Shown here: one piece after another, positions 43,162-52,694 of the stretch
Layout: the number at the start of each line of letters is the position of its first letter
Position numbering within the stretch: position 1 is the first letter of the stretch
From: JBMNCQ01 sp049366715
GTDB taxonomy: Bacteria; Bacillota; Peptococcia; Peptococcales; BICA1-8
Assembly: GCA_049366715.1 (NCBI GenBank)
Contig: JBMNCQ010000033.1
Coordinates: 1-64,000 of the forward strand
Reading direction: 5' to 3'
Length of the DNA stretch: 64,000 nucleotides
Program-made: the position numbers and the translations under genes
Notes under the pieces: generated by a model
Databases searched by the model: none
What the model was told of the DNA's origin: nothing
Seen by the model: only the letters and a program-made list of their open reading frames with translations

Positions 43162-44179
43162 AGTTTAACACCTCCGTAGTAACATTCTGCTCGTTCAGTA
43201 TTCTGATGCCGGCCCGGACCGCCTGGGGATCTCCGGCTAATTCGATTATTAGACTGCCCAGAGTCTGATTTTTAATTTGCATGATATTACCGCATAAAAT
43301 ATTGGGCCAGAGAGGTAGTTCTTTGGCAATTTTCGCTAAAACGGGCCGGGCAGCAGTGCAGCCGACAAAAGTTAACTTAACTAAACTACTGTTCTTGTTC
43401 CGGTCTCTAAGTTTTAGCAAAAGGCTTTCCGGCAATTCTTCCTCCAAAATACTTTTGATAAAATTTTTAGTCGTAACATGGCGGGGATTGGTAAAAATAT
43501 TCAAAACCGTGTCCTCTTCAATTATTAGGCCATTTTCAATTACAGCGACTTTATCACAGATCTTTTTAACCACCTGCATTTCGTGAGTAATTAAAAGTAT
43601 GGTAATATTAAACTTCTTATTAATATCTAACAGTAATTCCAAAATTGCGTCGGTAGTTTGGGGGTCTAAAGCCGATGTAGCTTCGTCGCACAGTAAAACA
43701 TCGATATCATTGGCTAAGGCCCGGGCGATGGCCACCCTTTGTTTCTGTCCTCCCGACAACTGGCTGGGATAATTATTCTTCTTGCTTTCCAAACCGACAA
43801 TCTCTAAGAGATTACTAACCTTTGCACGAATGATATCTTGAGGCGTATTGGATAATTCCAAGGCTACGGCAACATTTTCAAATACGGTGCAGCTTTCCAG
43901 TAAATTAAAATGTTGAAAGATCATCCCGATTTTTTTCCGTGCTTCTCTAAGTTTGGTGCCATTAAGCCTGGTCATTTCCAGGGAGTTTACTTTAATGCTT
44001 CCTGAAGTAGGTTGCTCCAGCATATTAACACAGCGAATCAAGGAGCTTTTTCCTGCCCCGCTGAATCCAATTACCCCGAAGATCTCACCTTTAGCTACTT
44101 GGAGGCTGATTCCCTTTAATGCTTCCACATTTCCTTCCGTACTCCGGTATGTCTTATATAAATCTGTTATCTCAATCAT
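43148..44179 (-). CDS. metN: Methionine ABC transporter ATP-binding protein MetN
   Basis: 343 residues. Walker A GFSGAGKSS, ABC signature LSGGQKQRVAIARAL, Walker B VLLCDEATSALDP, and a C-terminal NIL domain (about 270-340) that senses methionine. The frame extends upstream to 44239, but GAGGTAAG before ATG 44179 and the conserved MIEITDLYKTY beginning set the start. The extra upstream frame only translates a repeat. Confidence 0.94.
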   Translation of the reverse strand: MIEITDLYKTYRSTEGNVEALKGISLQVAKGEIFGVIGFSGAGKSSLIRCVNMLEQPTSGSIKVNSLEMTRLNGTKLREARKKIGMIFQHFNLLESCTVFENVAVALELSNTPQDIIRAKVSNLLEIVGLESKKNNYPSQLSGGQKQRVAIARALANDIDVLLCDEATSALDPQTTDAILELLLDINKKFNITILLITHEMQVVKKICDKVAVIENGLIIEEDTVLNIFTNPRHVTTKNFIKSILEEELPESLLLKLRDRNKNSSLVKLTFVGCTAARPVLAKIAKELPLWPNILCGNIMQIKNQTLGSLIIELAGDPQAVRAGIRILNEQNVTTEVLNYAGY

Positions 44180-44199
44180 TCTACTTACCTCACATATTT

Positions 44200-44234
44200 C
44201 GTTACTCGTTACTGGTGACCAGTAACGAGTAACG
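44200..44234. repeat. Perfect 17-bp inverted repeat between metQ and metN
   Basis: CGTTACTCGTTACTGGT and ACCAGTAACGAGTAACG flank a single G. The arms are module A-like (GTTACT/AGTAAC units). It would form a tight hairpin in the mRNA 21 bases upstream of the metN start. Confidence 0.85.
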
Positions 44235-44292
44235 TTCATAGTTGCTATCGTTTAAAATGGTTCAGTCCCGATTGTCAAAGCTCAATTCGTTT

Positions 44293-45102
44293 TTATTTCC
44301 AGGCGGGAACAACTGAATCACGGAACTCTTCGGCAATAAAATCTTTTACTTCCCGGGAGTGGTAAATGGCGATAAATTTTTTGAATAAAGGATTATTTTC
44401 TTCTCCCTCTCTGGCGGCAATGATATTGACCCAGGGTGAATCTTGGGGCTCGATAAAAATAGAATCTTCAACAGGGGACATTCCTGCCTGAACGATGAAG
44501 TTCGTATTAATGGCTGCGGCGGCTAAATCCGGTAATGTACGTAAGATTATCGGGGCTTCCAACTCAACGAATTCCAGATTTTTAGGATTTTCCGTAATGT
44601 CTTTTACGGTAGCTTTTACACCAATACCCTCTTTAATTTTAATAAGACCGGCGGCTTCGAAAAGCTGTAATGCTCTGGCAGCGTTGGTGGGGTCATTTGG
44701 CAAGCCTACTTTAGCTCCGGATTGTAAGTCAGTTATATTATGAATCTTTTGAGAATATAAGCCCATAGGAAAGTTAACGGTAGTGGCGATCTTGATGATC
44801 TTAAGATTGCGGTCGGTTTTAAATTCCGTAAGGTATGGTTCATGCTGGAAACTGTTTAAATCAATATTTCCGTCGGCTAGTTGAATATTAGGTTGAATAT
44901 AATCATTAAAAGGGACAACTTCGATGCTTAACCCTTCTGCTGCGGCCAATTCTTTAACCTTTTCCAAGATAGCTTCATGGGGACCGGCGGTAACACCCAC
45001 CTTGAGCTGCTCTTTTCCTTGTTTAGCCTCGCTGTTTCCGCAGCCACTAAAAACGAATAGGGAAATAATCATAATTAACAATAAAGTAACAATTTTTTTC
45101 AT
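44293..45102 (-). CDS. metQ: Methionine-binding lipoprotein MetQ (NlpA family)
   Basis: 269 residues. Lipobox FSGC with Cys at about 21, then the NlpA start LKVGVTAGPHEAILEKVKEL and DGNIDLNSFQHEPYL. Delivers methionine to MetNI at the membrane. GGAGG lies before the ATG at 45102. It is the first gene after a SAM-I riboswitch, so high SAM should switch the operon off. Confidence 0.94.
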   Translation of the reverse strand: MKKIVTLLLIMIISLFVFSGCGNSEAKQGKEQLKVGVTAGPHEAILEKVKELAAAEGLSIEVVPFNDYIQPNIQLADGNIDLNSFQHEPYLTEFKTDRNLKIIKIATTVNFPMGLYSQKIHNITDLQSGAKVGLPNDPTNAARALQLFEAAGLIKIKEGIGVKATVKDITENPKNLEFVELEAPIILRTLPDLAAAAINTNFIVQAGMSPVEDSIFIEPQDSPWVNIIAAREGEENNPLFKKFIAIYHSREVKDFIAEEFRDSVVPAWK

Positions 45103-45265
45103 TTTTGTTCCTCCTTATTTTATTTAGGACAGGTGCAAATATAACATTCTGTGGTTCCGGAACGTGCGCGTTTGATCCGTATTTTTAACACTTTACCTGC
45201 AGGGTAAGAGAGATAATTCCCACAGTATAATCCAGACTAAAATTCAGGGCCCGTGAATTTTGAAT

Positions 45266-45303
45266 CTAAAAAGCCCTCTTTTATCCGCCGGATAAAAGAG
45301 GGC
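45266..45303 (-). terminator. Riboswitch-controlled terminator of metQNI
   Basis: GCCCTCTTTTATCC/GGATAAAAGAGGGC on either side of a short loop, followed on the minus strand by TTTTTAG. Its 5' arm follows closely on the aptamer. Confidence 0.93.
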
Positions 45304-45323
45304 CTACTGTACGATACGCTCCA

Positions 45324-45431
45324 CTCTTATCTGCCAGACACTAGTGTCTGCAGGAATTGGCACAGCACCTAAAAAATAGGCCAGTTGCCGGGTTTCATTG
45401 GGCCAGTCCCTCCACCTCTCTGGATAAGAGA
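45324..45431 (-). promoter_or_regulatory. SAM-I (S-box) riboswitch upstream of metQNI
   Basis: On the minus strand the S-box core is clear: CTTATCCAGAGAGGTGGAGG, ACTGGCCCAATGAAACCCGG, CAACTGGCC, GGTGCTGTGCCAATTCC, closing with GATAAGAG. These are the conserved P1-P4 elements that bind S-adenosylmethionine. Confidence 0.96.
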
Positions 45432-45480
45432 ATATTTTGTTTTCAATAATTTTACCAAGACAAAATTATTATTGGATACA

Positions 45481-45509
45481 AATATAGCACAGGGATTTTC
45501 TACTGTCAA
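45481..45509 (-). promoter_or_regulatory. Sigma-A promoter of the metQNI leader
   Basis: TTGACA, 17 bases, TATATT on the minus strand, about 50 bases before the aptamer. The rest of the 45103-45670 gap holds the riboswitch and AT-rich sequence without a gene. Confidence 0.85.
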
Positions 45510-45670
45510 TAACAATTTTTGGTAAACTAATCACCGCTGAAAATATTCATGGGGATAAATATTATCTGGAAAAAAATGAAAAAGCAAGCTTGTTCATTTT
45601 TGCAATGTATATTATTTACATATTATTGGAAATAATATAGCTACTTTAAATTTTGAGGAGGTACAAATTT

Positions 45671-46051
45671 ATGCAAAGATTAGTACTATTATGTATTATG
45701 TTGTTGATCGTTGTATTTATGATGGCTGTTCCGGCAATGGCGGCAGAAACGGACGAAGGACAAATCACCGAAGCGACTCTGGTTCCTCTGGCCCCTTTTT
45801 TTCTGAATATAGGGGGTAATTTAAGCTGGGATTCAGAACAGCAGGAGGTAATAATTGAACGGTATAATAAAAAAGTCGTTTTAGCGATGAATTCCCGTGA
45901 TGCTTTAGTAAACGGGGTAAAGACTACTCTGAAAAATTCCGTGAAATTAATGGCCGGTCAGGTTTATGCGCCTGTCGAGCTGATCGGGATTTTTGCGAAT
46001 AAGATGACTTTAAGCAAAAATCATATCATTTCCACACTAAGCTTCAAATAG
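45671..46051 (+). CDS. Exported copper-amine-oxidase-N-like (stalk) domain protein
   Basis: 126 residues. Signal peptide (about 1-26, ending AMAA), then one repeat of the amine-oxidase stalk fold: ATLVPLAPFFLNIGGNLSWD, IIERYNKKVVLAMNSRDALVNG and VYAPVELIGIFAN. Such domains are used in clostridial secreted proteins and do not imply oxidase activity. GAGGAGGT lies 8 bases before ATG 45671; the longer frame from 45653 is unlikely. Confidence 0.82.
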   Translation: MQRLVLLCIMLLIVVFMMAVPAMAAETDEGQITEATLVPLAPFFLNIGGNLSWDSEQQEVIIERYNKKVVLAMNSRDALVNGVKTTLKNSVKLMAGQVYAPVELIGIFANKMTLSKNHIISTLSFK

Positions 46052-46060
46052 TAAGTTAAA

Positions 46061-46100
46061 TAAGACAGCGGGTGGGTGACATCCGCTGTCTTATTAATTT
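46061..46100 (+). terminator. Terminator after the stalk-domain gene
   Basis: AAGACAGCGG/CCGCTGTCTT stem followed by ATTAATTT. Confidence 0.82.
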
Positions 46101-46271
46101 ATGCTTGAAAATAATACAATTTACTAACATTTTAAACCATTAGCCTTGCAGACAGACTTCCCTTATAATTAAAAGAAGAAAAAAGTAAAAATATGATACA
46201 ATTAAGTGAAACTTTTTGGCAGAGAATCCGTCTAAAAAAGGGATGAATAAATTTATTATAGGGGGCGGAAT

Positions 46272-46973
46272 ATGGCAGCAATAATTGAGGCTAAGACGTT
46301 GATAAAAAAATATCGGATCGGTACAGAAATAATTACTGCCCTTAACAGTGTCAACCTGCAGATTGAAAAAGGCGATTTTGTTGCTATTGTGGGTACCTCC
46401 GGCAGCGGCAAATCGACTCTTCTAAATATGATGTCGGGCTTAGAAAGGCCAACTAAGGGTGAAATATGGATTAATAATATTCTGATAAATAAGGTTAAGG
46501 AAAAGGATATGGCTGCTTTCCGGCGTAATTATATGGGGTTTGTGTTCCAGTCCTTTAACTTATTATCCTCACTGACAGCTTTGGAAAATGCGGTCTTGCC
46601 CTTAATTCTGCAAGGAGTCGGCAAGAAAGAGCGAAGTCAAAGAGGGAGGGAGTTATTAAAGCTGCTGGGATTGGAAAACCGTATGCTTAATAAGCCCAGT
46701 CAAATGAGCGGCGGGCAGCAGCAGCGGGTAAGTATCGCCAGGGCTTTGATCAATAATCCCAAGATATTGTTTGCCGATGAACCTACAGGAAATTTGGATA
46801 CCCGGACAACTAAGGAAATAATGGAAATTTTGACCACTACAATTAAAGAGAAAGGGCAGACTTTGGTAATGGTTACCCACGATATGGATATTGCCCAATA
46901 CGCAGATCGTGTTATACATATGGTCGATGGAGGTATTATTAATGGAGATGATAAAGGAGGAGAAAATTCGTAA
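46272..46973 (+). CDS. ABC transporter ATPase, MacB/LolD type
   Basis: 233 residues. Walker A GTSGSGKST, the LolD/MacB-specific FVFQSFNLLSSLTALENAVLP, signature MSGGQQQRVSIARAL and Walker B ILFADEPTGNLD. It pairs with the FtsX-like permease two genes on; MacB-type systems do mechanotransmission or export, not uptake. GGGGGCGG precedes ATG 46272. Its stop overlaps the next start by one base. Confidence 0.92.
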   Translation: MAAIIEAKTLIKKYRIGTEIITALNSVNLQIEKGDFVAIVGTSGSGKSTLLNMMSGLERPTKGEIWINNILINKVKEKDMAAFRRNYMGFVFQSFNLLSSLTALENAVLPLILQGVGKKERSQRGRELLKLLGLENRMLNKPSQMSGGQQQRVSIARALINNPKILFADEPTGNLDTRTTKEIMEILTTTIKEKGQTLVMVTHDMDIAQYADRVIHMVDGGIINGDDKGGENS

Positions 46974-48775
46974 TGAAAAAAGTATCGTTTGTTCTAGTTC
47001 TAATTTTAACCATCATGTGTTTTCCAGTACTTGCAGCCTCTGATGATGAGGATAAAGGGGATTTTACCGGAAAAGATCCTCTAATATTTATAGATCGGGT
47101 AGAAATCAGCGACGATGTTGCTGTTGGTAAGGATTTTTACATAACGATTGTTTTTAAAAATATTGGTCCCGGTACAGGATTTAATCCGAAAATTTATTTA
47201 GAAGAAGAGAACGAAGAGGAAAATCTCCCGCATTTTGAATTACTGAATTCCGATGAGGATGAATCAAATCTGATCTCTACTGACATTACAAGAATAGATA
47301 GTACTAAATTTGCTTCAGTAACAGCAAAAATCAGGCCGAAAGAGGGTATCGCGGAAAGAGAGTATAAATTAAATGTTATTTTGAACTATCAAAATGCTTA
47401 TTTAAAAGATAACGAGAGATTTAAAACGAATACAATTGTGAGTATAACACCTAAATATACCCAAACGAAACCACTGTTTATCGTTGAAGATGTGGAATTT
47501 AAACCGGAGAACCCCAATGTGCAGGAACCTTTTGATGTAACATTCGTTGTGCGCAATGTTACCGATGTGAATGCACATAATGTCAGTGTTTCATTGAATG
47601 AGAATGTTGGCGATGATACTAGTGAAAGAAATTTTAGGATTTTAGATTTATCCGAAACCAGACATATTTCTAAGATTGCAGGTAATCAAGCGGCGCGGGT
47701 CACCTATCGATTGCAGGCTGATGAAGGTAGAATTAATAATAAGATTAAATTCAAAATTAACTTTAATTATGGGGGAAATGAAGAAAGTCAAGAAGAAATA
47801 ATCAATCTGCCTTTGCCTTGGGATACTATAGAAAGCAGTAGTAAAATGCCCTGGGTGATCATCAATAAATATACCCTTTCTGCCGAACAGGTACTGGCCG
47901 GAAATACGGTGATTTTAAACCTTTTTGTGGAAAATACCAGCGATAAGGATATCTATAATGCCAAGGTTTCTATTGTTGATATCCAGTTGGATGATGATAC
48001 TAAAGGGGATACCGTATTTTCGCCGGTAGACAGCAGCAATACTTTTTATATAGAAAAGATACCCGGCAAGACGGTTGTTTCTAAAGATATTGCCCTCTAT
48101 GTGGACCCTAATGCTCAGGCCAAAACGTATAATGTTCCCATTGAAATAACTTATGAGTATAACAACGGTCAGCAAAATACGGCTAATGAAAGGGTGAATA
48201 TCCCTGTAACCCAGGAGTGTAAGTTTGAGGTATTATCCGTTGATGCTCCTGTGACGGCTTTAGCCGGTCAGCCTGTTCCTATTGCTGCCGAATTTGTTAA
48301 CGTGGGTAAAGTAGCTTTAACAAATTTCATGGTAAATATGGAGGGAGACTTTCAAAAAGAAAATGCTGTTTATTACATAGGTAATCTGGAGACGGGTATG
48401 AGTGACTATTATCAGGCCATGGCGATTCCCCAGCAGGAAGGGGAGCTGGAAGGCAAGGTCGTTTTTACCTATACCGATAATAATAATAAAGAAGTACGGG
48501 TTGAGAAGCCTTTTACCCTCCAGGTTCAAGGCAGTCCTGAAGTATCCCCAAACGGGGAGATGGGCCCGGGAGGTAAAGTCGGTCTTGAAGGCAGACCGGG
48601 TGGTATGCCGGGCGGTTCCCCCCTCGGGCCGGACGGCTCGCAAGGGAGTCTGCTGGCAAAGCTGAAAAATAATTGGAAGCTGCTCCTTTTGCTGATTGTT
48701 GTTTTATTCCAGGCTGTCTTTATCTGGCGCTTAAGGCGTAAGGTTAAACAGAATGGGGAATTTTTCGATGTATAA
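46973..48775 (+). CDS. Surface protein with CARDB-like repeats and C-terminal membrane anchor
   Basis: 600 residues. Signal peptide (1-22), then about four immunoglobulin-like repeats with the V..NPFxVTFVVRN/VLAGNTVILNLFVENTS pattern of CARDB/COG1361 adhesion-like domains. A Gly/Pro-rich segment (about 525-560) is followed by one membrane helix (LLLLLIVVLFQAVFIW) and a basic tail. Lying between the ATPase and permease genes, it may be the extracellular partner that replaces the MacA adaptor; that is an inference. Confidence 0.82.
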   Translation: MKKVSFVLVLILTIMCFPVLAASDDEDKGDFTGKDPLIFIDRVEISDDVAVGKDFYITIVFKNIGPGTGFNPKIYLEEENEEENLPHFELLNSDEDESNLISTDITRIDSTKFASVTAKIRPKEGIAEREYKLNVILNYQNAYLKDNERFKTNTIVSITPKYTQTKPLFIVEDVEFKPENPNVQEPFDVTFVVRNVTDVNAHNVSVSLNENVGDDTSERNFRILDLSETRHISKIAGNQAARVTYRLQADEGRINNKIKFKINFNYGGNEESQEEIINLPLPWDTIESSSKMPWVIINKYTLSAEQVLAGNTVILNLFVENTSDKDIYNAKVSIVDIQLDDDTKGDTVFSPVDSSNTFYIEKIPGKTVVSKDIALYVDPNAQAKTYNVPIEITYEYNNGQQNTANERVNIPVTQECKFEVLSVDAPVTALAGQPVPIAAEFVNVGKVALTNFMVNMEGDFQKENAVYYIGNLETGMSDYYQAMAIPQQEGELEGKVVFTYTDNNNKEVRVEKPFTLQVQGSPEVSPNGEMGPGGKVGLEGRPGGMPGGSPLGPDGSQGSLLAKLKNNWKLLLLLIVVLFQAVFIWRLRRKVKQNGEFFDV

Positions 48776-50123
48776 AGTAGATATTTTTAAAATGGCCTAT
48801 AAAAATCTGTGGCGGAGGAAGGTCAGAACATTTTTAACTGTTCTCGGTGTGCTTATCGGCACAACCTCAATTGTGGTCATGATTTCTTTAGGTATTGGCT
48901 TGAATGAAGCTCAGAGAAAAAATATGGAGCAATGGGGAAGCTTAAATCAGATTGAGATCTATTCGGGCGTAAATTTTGATGAAAACGGCAATCCTATCGG
49001 TGAGGCCCAAGCCCTGAATGATGAGGCTGTTGAGGAAATTGCGAATATGTCCGGTGTAGTGGCGGTTTCCCCCGGGTTTAACATGGGGGGGCGGGCAGAC
49101 TGGGGCCGGAAAGAAGGTCATCTGCAGCTGGTAGGAATTGACCCGGCGCAAATGCCGAATTTTGAATTTGAACTGGCTGAGGGAAGAATGCTGGAAGAAG
49201 ATGACCGCTATAACATCGTTTTAGGCTGGGAGGTAGGGCGGAACTTCCGGGACCGCCGGGAAATGGAGAAGATGCGCAATGCGTCCGGTCAGTCCCGGGT
49301 TATCATACGCCAGGGCATGAATAACGAGGAGCCCCAGACCCCGGAAATGATGAATCAGCGTCTTTCTATGGAGATGTATAATCAAAACAGACAGAAGAAA
49401 ATCTATAACTTTACTGTTGTCGGTGTGTTGAATGAGGAAAACAGAAATTATTCCTATCAGGCCTATGCACCTATTGATGAGATTAAAAGAATCCGGGATT
49501 ACATGAATGGCGGTGCTCAAAAAAAGCAAAGCGTTAAAGACCCCAATATGCCATCCCCTGATGATTATGAGTTCATCTGGGTTAGAACCGAAGATGTGGA
49601 GATGACCAAGAAAATTTCCCAGGAATTACGGGATAAAGGTTATCAGGCCAGTTCCATGGCCGATGCCTTGGAAGGTATAGAGAAGACTTCCAAGACGATT
49701 CAGGCCATTTTGGGCGGTATCGGCAGTATCACTCTGCTGGTTGCAGCTTTAGGAATAATTAATACGATGATCATGTCCATTTATGAGCGGACCAGAGAAA
49801 TCGGAATCATGAAAGTTATCGGTGCCTCTTTTTTTGATATCCGCATGCTCTTCCTGACTGAAGCAGGTTTGATCGGGTTAATCGGAGGGATCTGTGGTTT
49901 AGGTCTTAGTTATGGGTCGTCGATGATTATTAATCATTTTGGTTCGGGTTTTATTAATGGCGGTATGCCTCCGGGAGAAGCGGCTAATTCCTTATCCATT
50001 ATTCCTTCCTGGCTGGTGATGTTTGCACTGGGTTTTTCTATTTTGATCGGGGTTGGAGCAGGATTGTATCCCGCTAACCGTGCCGTGAATTTAAGTCCCA
50101 TTTCGGCGATCCGCAATGAATAA
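48768..50123 (+). CDS. MacB/FtsX-type ABC permease
   Basis: 451 residues. One N-terminal helix (FLTVLGVLIGTTSIVVMISL), a large extracellular MacB_PCD domain (about 50-320) and three C-terminal helices with the FtsX region IMSIYERTREIGIMKVIGAS. An in-frame ATG at 48753 exists, but GGGG at 48755 is 9 bases before ATG 48768, and starting there leaves an 8-base overlap with the upstream gene. Confidence 0.92.
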   Translation: MYKVDIFKMAYKNLWRRKVRTFLTVLGVLIGTTSIVVMISLGIGLNEAQRKNMEQWGSLNQIEIYSGVNFDENGNPIGEAQALNDEAVEEIANMSGVVAVSPGFNMGGRADWGRKEGHLQLVGIDPAQMPNFEFELAEGRMLEEDDRYNIVLGWEVGRNFRDRREMEKMRNASGQSRVIIRQGMNNEEPQTPEMMNQRLSMEMYNQNRQKKIYNFTVVGVLNEENRNYSYQAYAPIDEIKRIRDYMNGGAQKKQSVKDPNMPSPDDYEFIWVRTEDVEMTKKISQELRDKGYQASSMADALEGIEKTSKTIQAILGGIGSITLLVAALGIINTMIMSIYERTREIGIMKVIGASFFDIRMLFLTEAGLIGLIGGICGLGLSYGSSMIINHFGSGFINGGMPPGEAANSLSIIPSWLVMFALGFSILIGVGAGLYPANRAVNLSPISAIRNE

Positions 50124-50127
50124 AAGA

Positions 50128-50149
50128 TCCGGCCGTCGGCCGGTTTTTT
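50128..50149. terminator. Bidirectional terminator between the permease and EamA genes
   Basis: CCGGCCG/CGGCCGG stem followed by six T on the plus strand. The left boundary is A-rich, so it can also serve the minus-strand gene whose stop overlaps it. Confidence 0.88.
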
Positions 50150-51045
50150 CATCCCTTAAAGGTGATAAGCAGGACTCCGGAAAAGATGACGGCAATATTC
50201 ATGAAAAGCCGGAAGTTTAATGGTTCGTCTGCCAGTTTAAATACGTATTTACTTAAAAAAATTACAAAAATCGGTTCAGTGTTGGCAATCGTTACCGTAA
50301 TGGCTACCGGAATTGTTTTCAGGGAAAGAAAATAACTAAAAGTTGCAAGGGTTGTAAAAAGCCCCCCTATGATAAAATCTTTTCTGCCGGCCGGGTTTAG
50401 GGCGGTAAATTCTTTGAATTTGCCTTTAATCAAGAAATAAACCGTATAAATGACTAATGAACCGCAGGTGCTGACGGCTAAACCCAGCACTGCCGAATCA
50501 ATATATTGCAGGCCGATCTTCCGAAAAACATTTCCTGTTGCGAAGGAAAGGGCAGAGGCCAGGGCAAATAATATCCCCACCATAAAGCTGCGGTTTTTTC
50601 CCGCAGGAGCATCCGGGTTGCTGTTATTCTGTTTTGATAAAAGATATAACCCCAGCATTACGATGAACATACCGGTTATGGCCCGGAGGGTCAGAGTTTC
50701 ATTTAAAGCAAAAAAGGCAATTACAGCGGCGAATACAGGTGCAGCTATTTTGATAGAAGAAGCCAGGGTTATCCCTACGTGATTGAAGGCATTATAAAAG
50801 GTCAGTCTGCCTAGAATAGGTCCCATTAGCCCGGAAAGAACAAAGAAAATTATTCCCGGAAATTTAAAAACAGTAGGGCTTTTGGTAATAATGTAGACGG
50901 CAAGTACTAATGCTACCGAGACATTTACCAGGATAGTGATAAAAACCCCCACATCCTTTGAGCCGTTTGCCAGGCCTTTTTTTATGTAAAAATTGCTACT
51001 GGCATAGCCGTAGGCAACCAAAAAAGCGAAAAAGTAGCCGATCAT
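50149..51045 (-). CDS. EamA/DMT-family transporter
   Basis: 298 residues with ten hydrophobic segments in two EamA halves (about 1-140 and 150-298). The N-terminal AYGYASSNFYIKKGL and the end ISSLxPVF-type positions (VTIANTEPIFVIFLSKYVF) are typical of drug/metabolite transporters. Substrate unknown. AGGAGCAC precedes the ATG at 51045. Monocistronic. Confidence 0.85.
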   Translation of the reverse strand: MIGYFFAFLVAYGYASSNFYIKKGLANGSKDVGVFITILVNVSVALVLAVYIITKSPTVFKFPGIIFFVLSGLMGPILGRLTFYNAFNHVGITLASSIKIAAPVFAAVIAFFALNETLTLRAITGMFIVMLGLYLLSKQNNSNPDAPAGKNRSFMVGILFALASALSFATGNVFRKIGLQYIDSAVLGLAVSTCGSLVIYTVYFLIKGKFKEFTALNPAGRKDFIIGGLFTTLATFSYFLSLKTIPVAITVTIANTEPIFVIFLSKYVFKLADEPLNFRLFMNIAVIFSGVLLITFKG

Positions 51046-51261
51046 TGCTGGTGTGCTCCTTTTTACAGTTTTTTAAATATAAGGATATTATATTTAAAAA
51101 GTAACATAAATACAATAAGGTTAATATCTAAAGTAGATGCCGGCAATACCCGGAGCGCCGAAAGGGTGGAGAAATATTAAAAATTTGCAGGGCAAGACGG
51201 ATGTATAGCGTTTTATTTCTTGGATACTCCTAGTAAATAGGCCGTAGATTAGGAGGGAAAA

Positions 51262-51963
51262 ATGCAGAGATACTACTCGAATATATACTGGCATTTTACC
51301 GGGTCACCGGAAAATCTTGATTGGGAAAAAATCAAATCCCCCGATGATATTTTAAAATTTGGCAGGCCGAAAGAAGATAAACAGGCTGCCGATATTCTTT
51401 TGAAAATCATAAAGAACCGGGAGATAATCGCCAACACTTCAGAAAAAATCAGTAATAATTTTTATACGGAAAAATTTTGCTGTGTTACGGATGTACCTTT
51501 AAAGGACCTGTTAACCCATGGGCCATACTACGGGAAAGTAGCTCTGGGATTTAAGCCCCGCCCTATCCATGAGAATTTTGTTCCTGTTTTATATATTTCT
51601 GAAAATAATCTGCCCTTTGCCGGCTTTATTACATCTGAATTTCAAGCAAAGCGGGGACGGGTAGAAAATTATGACGCCTATCTTAAAAAAGCTAAGGAAG
51701 AAAATCCTGCCATCACAATGCAGGATCTAGCGGGATTTATCACAAATTTTATTAAAGTAACAAAGTTTGATGTAGATGAGGGTCACTCCTTCTATCGGGA
51801 GAGGGAATGGAGGCACTTAGGTAATTTCAGGTTTACATACAACAGCATAGAAGCTGTTGTTGTTCCGCAAAAATTCCTGGAATATGTGAAAGAAGAACTC
51901 GCCGGTATTAAAGAATTGCTGGAAATATCCTATATTTCATGGGAATTTTTGCAAATGTCCTGA
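51262..51963 (+). CDS. AbiGi-like protein (putative abortive-infection antitoxin family)
   Basis: 233 residues. The beginning SNIYWHFTGSP, the central FCCVTDVPLKDLLTH and YYGKVALGFKP, and the later FYREREWRHLG are the pattern I associate with the AbiGi family, the antitoxin half of lactococcal AbiG phage defence. No AbiGii-like partner lies beside it; the next gene is a membrane protein. GGAGGGAAAAATG start. The assignment rests on remembered motifs and is tentative. Confidence 0.55.
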   Translation: MQRYYSNIYWHFTGSPENLDWEKIKSPDDILKFGRPKEDKQAADILLKIIKNREIIANTSEKISNNFYTEKFCCVTDVPLKDLLTHGPYYGKVALGFKPRPIHENFVPVLYISENNLPFAGFITSEFQAKRGRVENYDAYLKKAKEENPAITMQDLAGFITNFIKVTKFDVDEGHSFYREREWRHLGNFRFTYNSIEAVVVPQKFLEYVKEELAGIKELLEISYISWEFLQMS

Positions 51964-52032
51964 GGGTTATTCGTTAAAATATTCCTGGGGCCCGGCCGTG
52001 TGGTGAATAATTCGTTCGAAAAGGAGCATTTT

Positions 52033-52659
52033 ATGGTTAACGACAGGAAGGAACTATATTTCATTTTATTAGCCGGCTTATTCATAATATTTGTGTGGTC
52101 GGTAATCAATCCCCATGATTTATTTACCTGGTTTTTGGAGGTAGCTCCGGCGGTACTGGGTTTAATCGTCATACTGATTACGTATAAAAAATTCAGATTA
52201 TCCACTTTACTGTATATTCTCATCTGGTCCCATGCTGTGATTTTAATAATCGGCGGGCATTATACCTATGCTGAGATGCCTCTTTTTAACTGGCTGCAGG
52301 AAATTTTTAATCTCGAAAGAAACTATTACGACCGTTTAGGTCATTTTTACCAGGGATTTGTACCTGCCTTAATATCCCGGGAAGTGCTGTTAAGATTATC
52401 TCCCTTGCAGAGGGGGAAACTTTTAAATTTTATTATTATTTCCATTTGTCTGGCGATTAGTGCTTTTTATGAATTAATTGAATGGTTTGTCGCAGAACTC
52501 ACCGGCAGCGGGGCAGAAGCCTTTCTGGGGACTCAGGGGGATATCTGGGACACCCAGTGGGATATGTTCCTGGCGCTGTGTGGTGCATCTCTGTCTTTAT
52601 TATTGATGAGTAAAATTCATGATAAGTTTTTAAGAAGGGAAAGATTAATTGAAGATTAA
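52033..52659 (+). CDS. YjdF family membrane protein (DUF2238)
   Basis: 208 residues, about six membrane helices. Family motifs GGHYTYAEMPLF, RNYYDRLGHFYQGFVPALI and GTQGDIWDTQWDMF are all present. Function unknown. The frame is open from 52000, but AAGGAG lies 7 bases before ATG 52033. Confidence 0.87.
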   Translation: MVNDRKELYFILLAGLFIIFVWSVINPHDLFTWFLEVAPAVLGLIVILITYKKFRLSTLLYILIWSHAVILIIGGHYTYAEMPLFNWLQEIFNLERNYYDRLGHFYQGFVPALISREVLLRLSPLQRGKLLNFIIISICLAISAFYELIEWFVAELTGSGAEAFLGTQGDIWDTQWDMFLALCGASLSLLLMSKIHDKFLRRERLIED

Positions 52660-52676
52660 GATTAGGGATAAGTTTA

Positions 52677-52693
52677 GACCTGCCGGGCAGGTC
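52677..52693. terminator. Short hairpin between convergent yjdF and TrkA-C genes
   Basis: GACCTGCC/GGCAGGTC palindrome with a one-base loop, then GTTATTCTT; weak T tract. Confidence 0.5.
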
Positions 52694-52694
52694 G

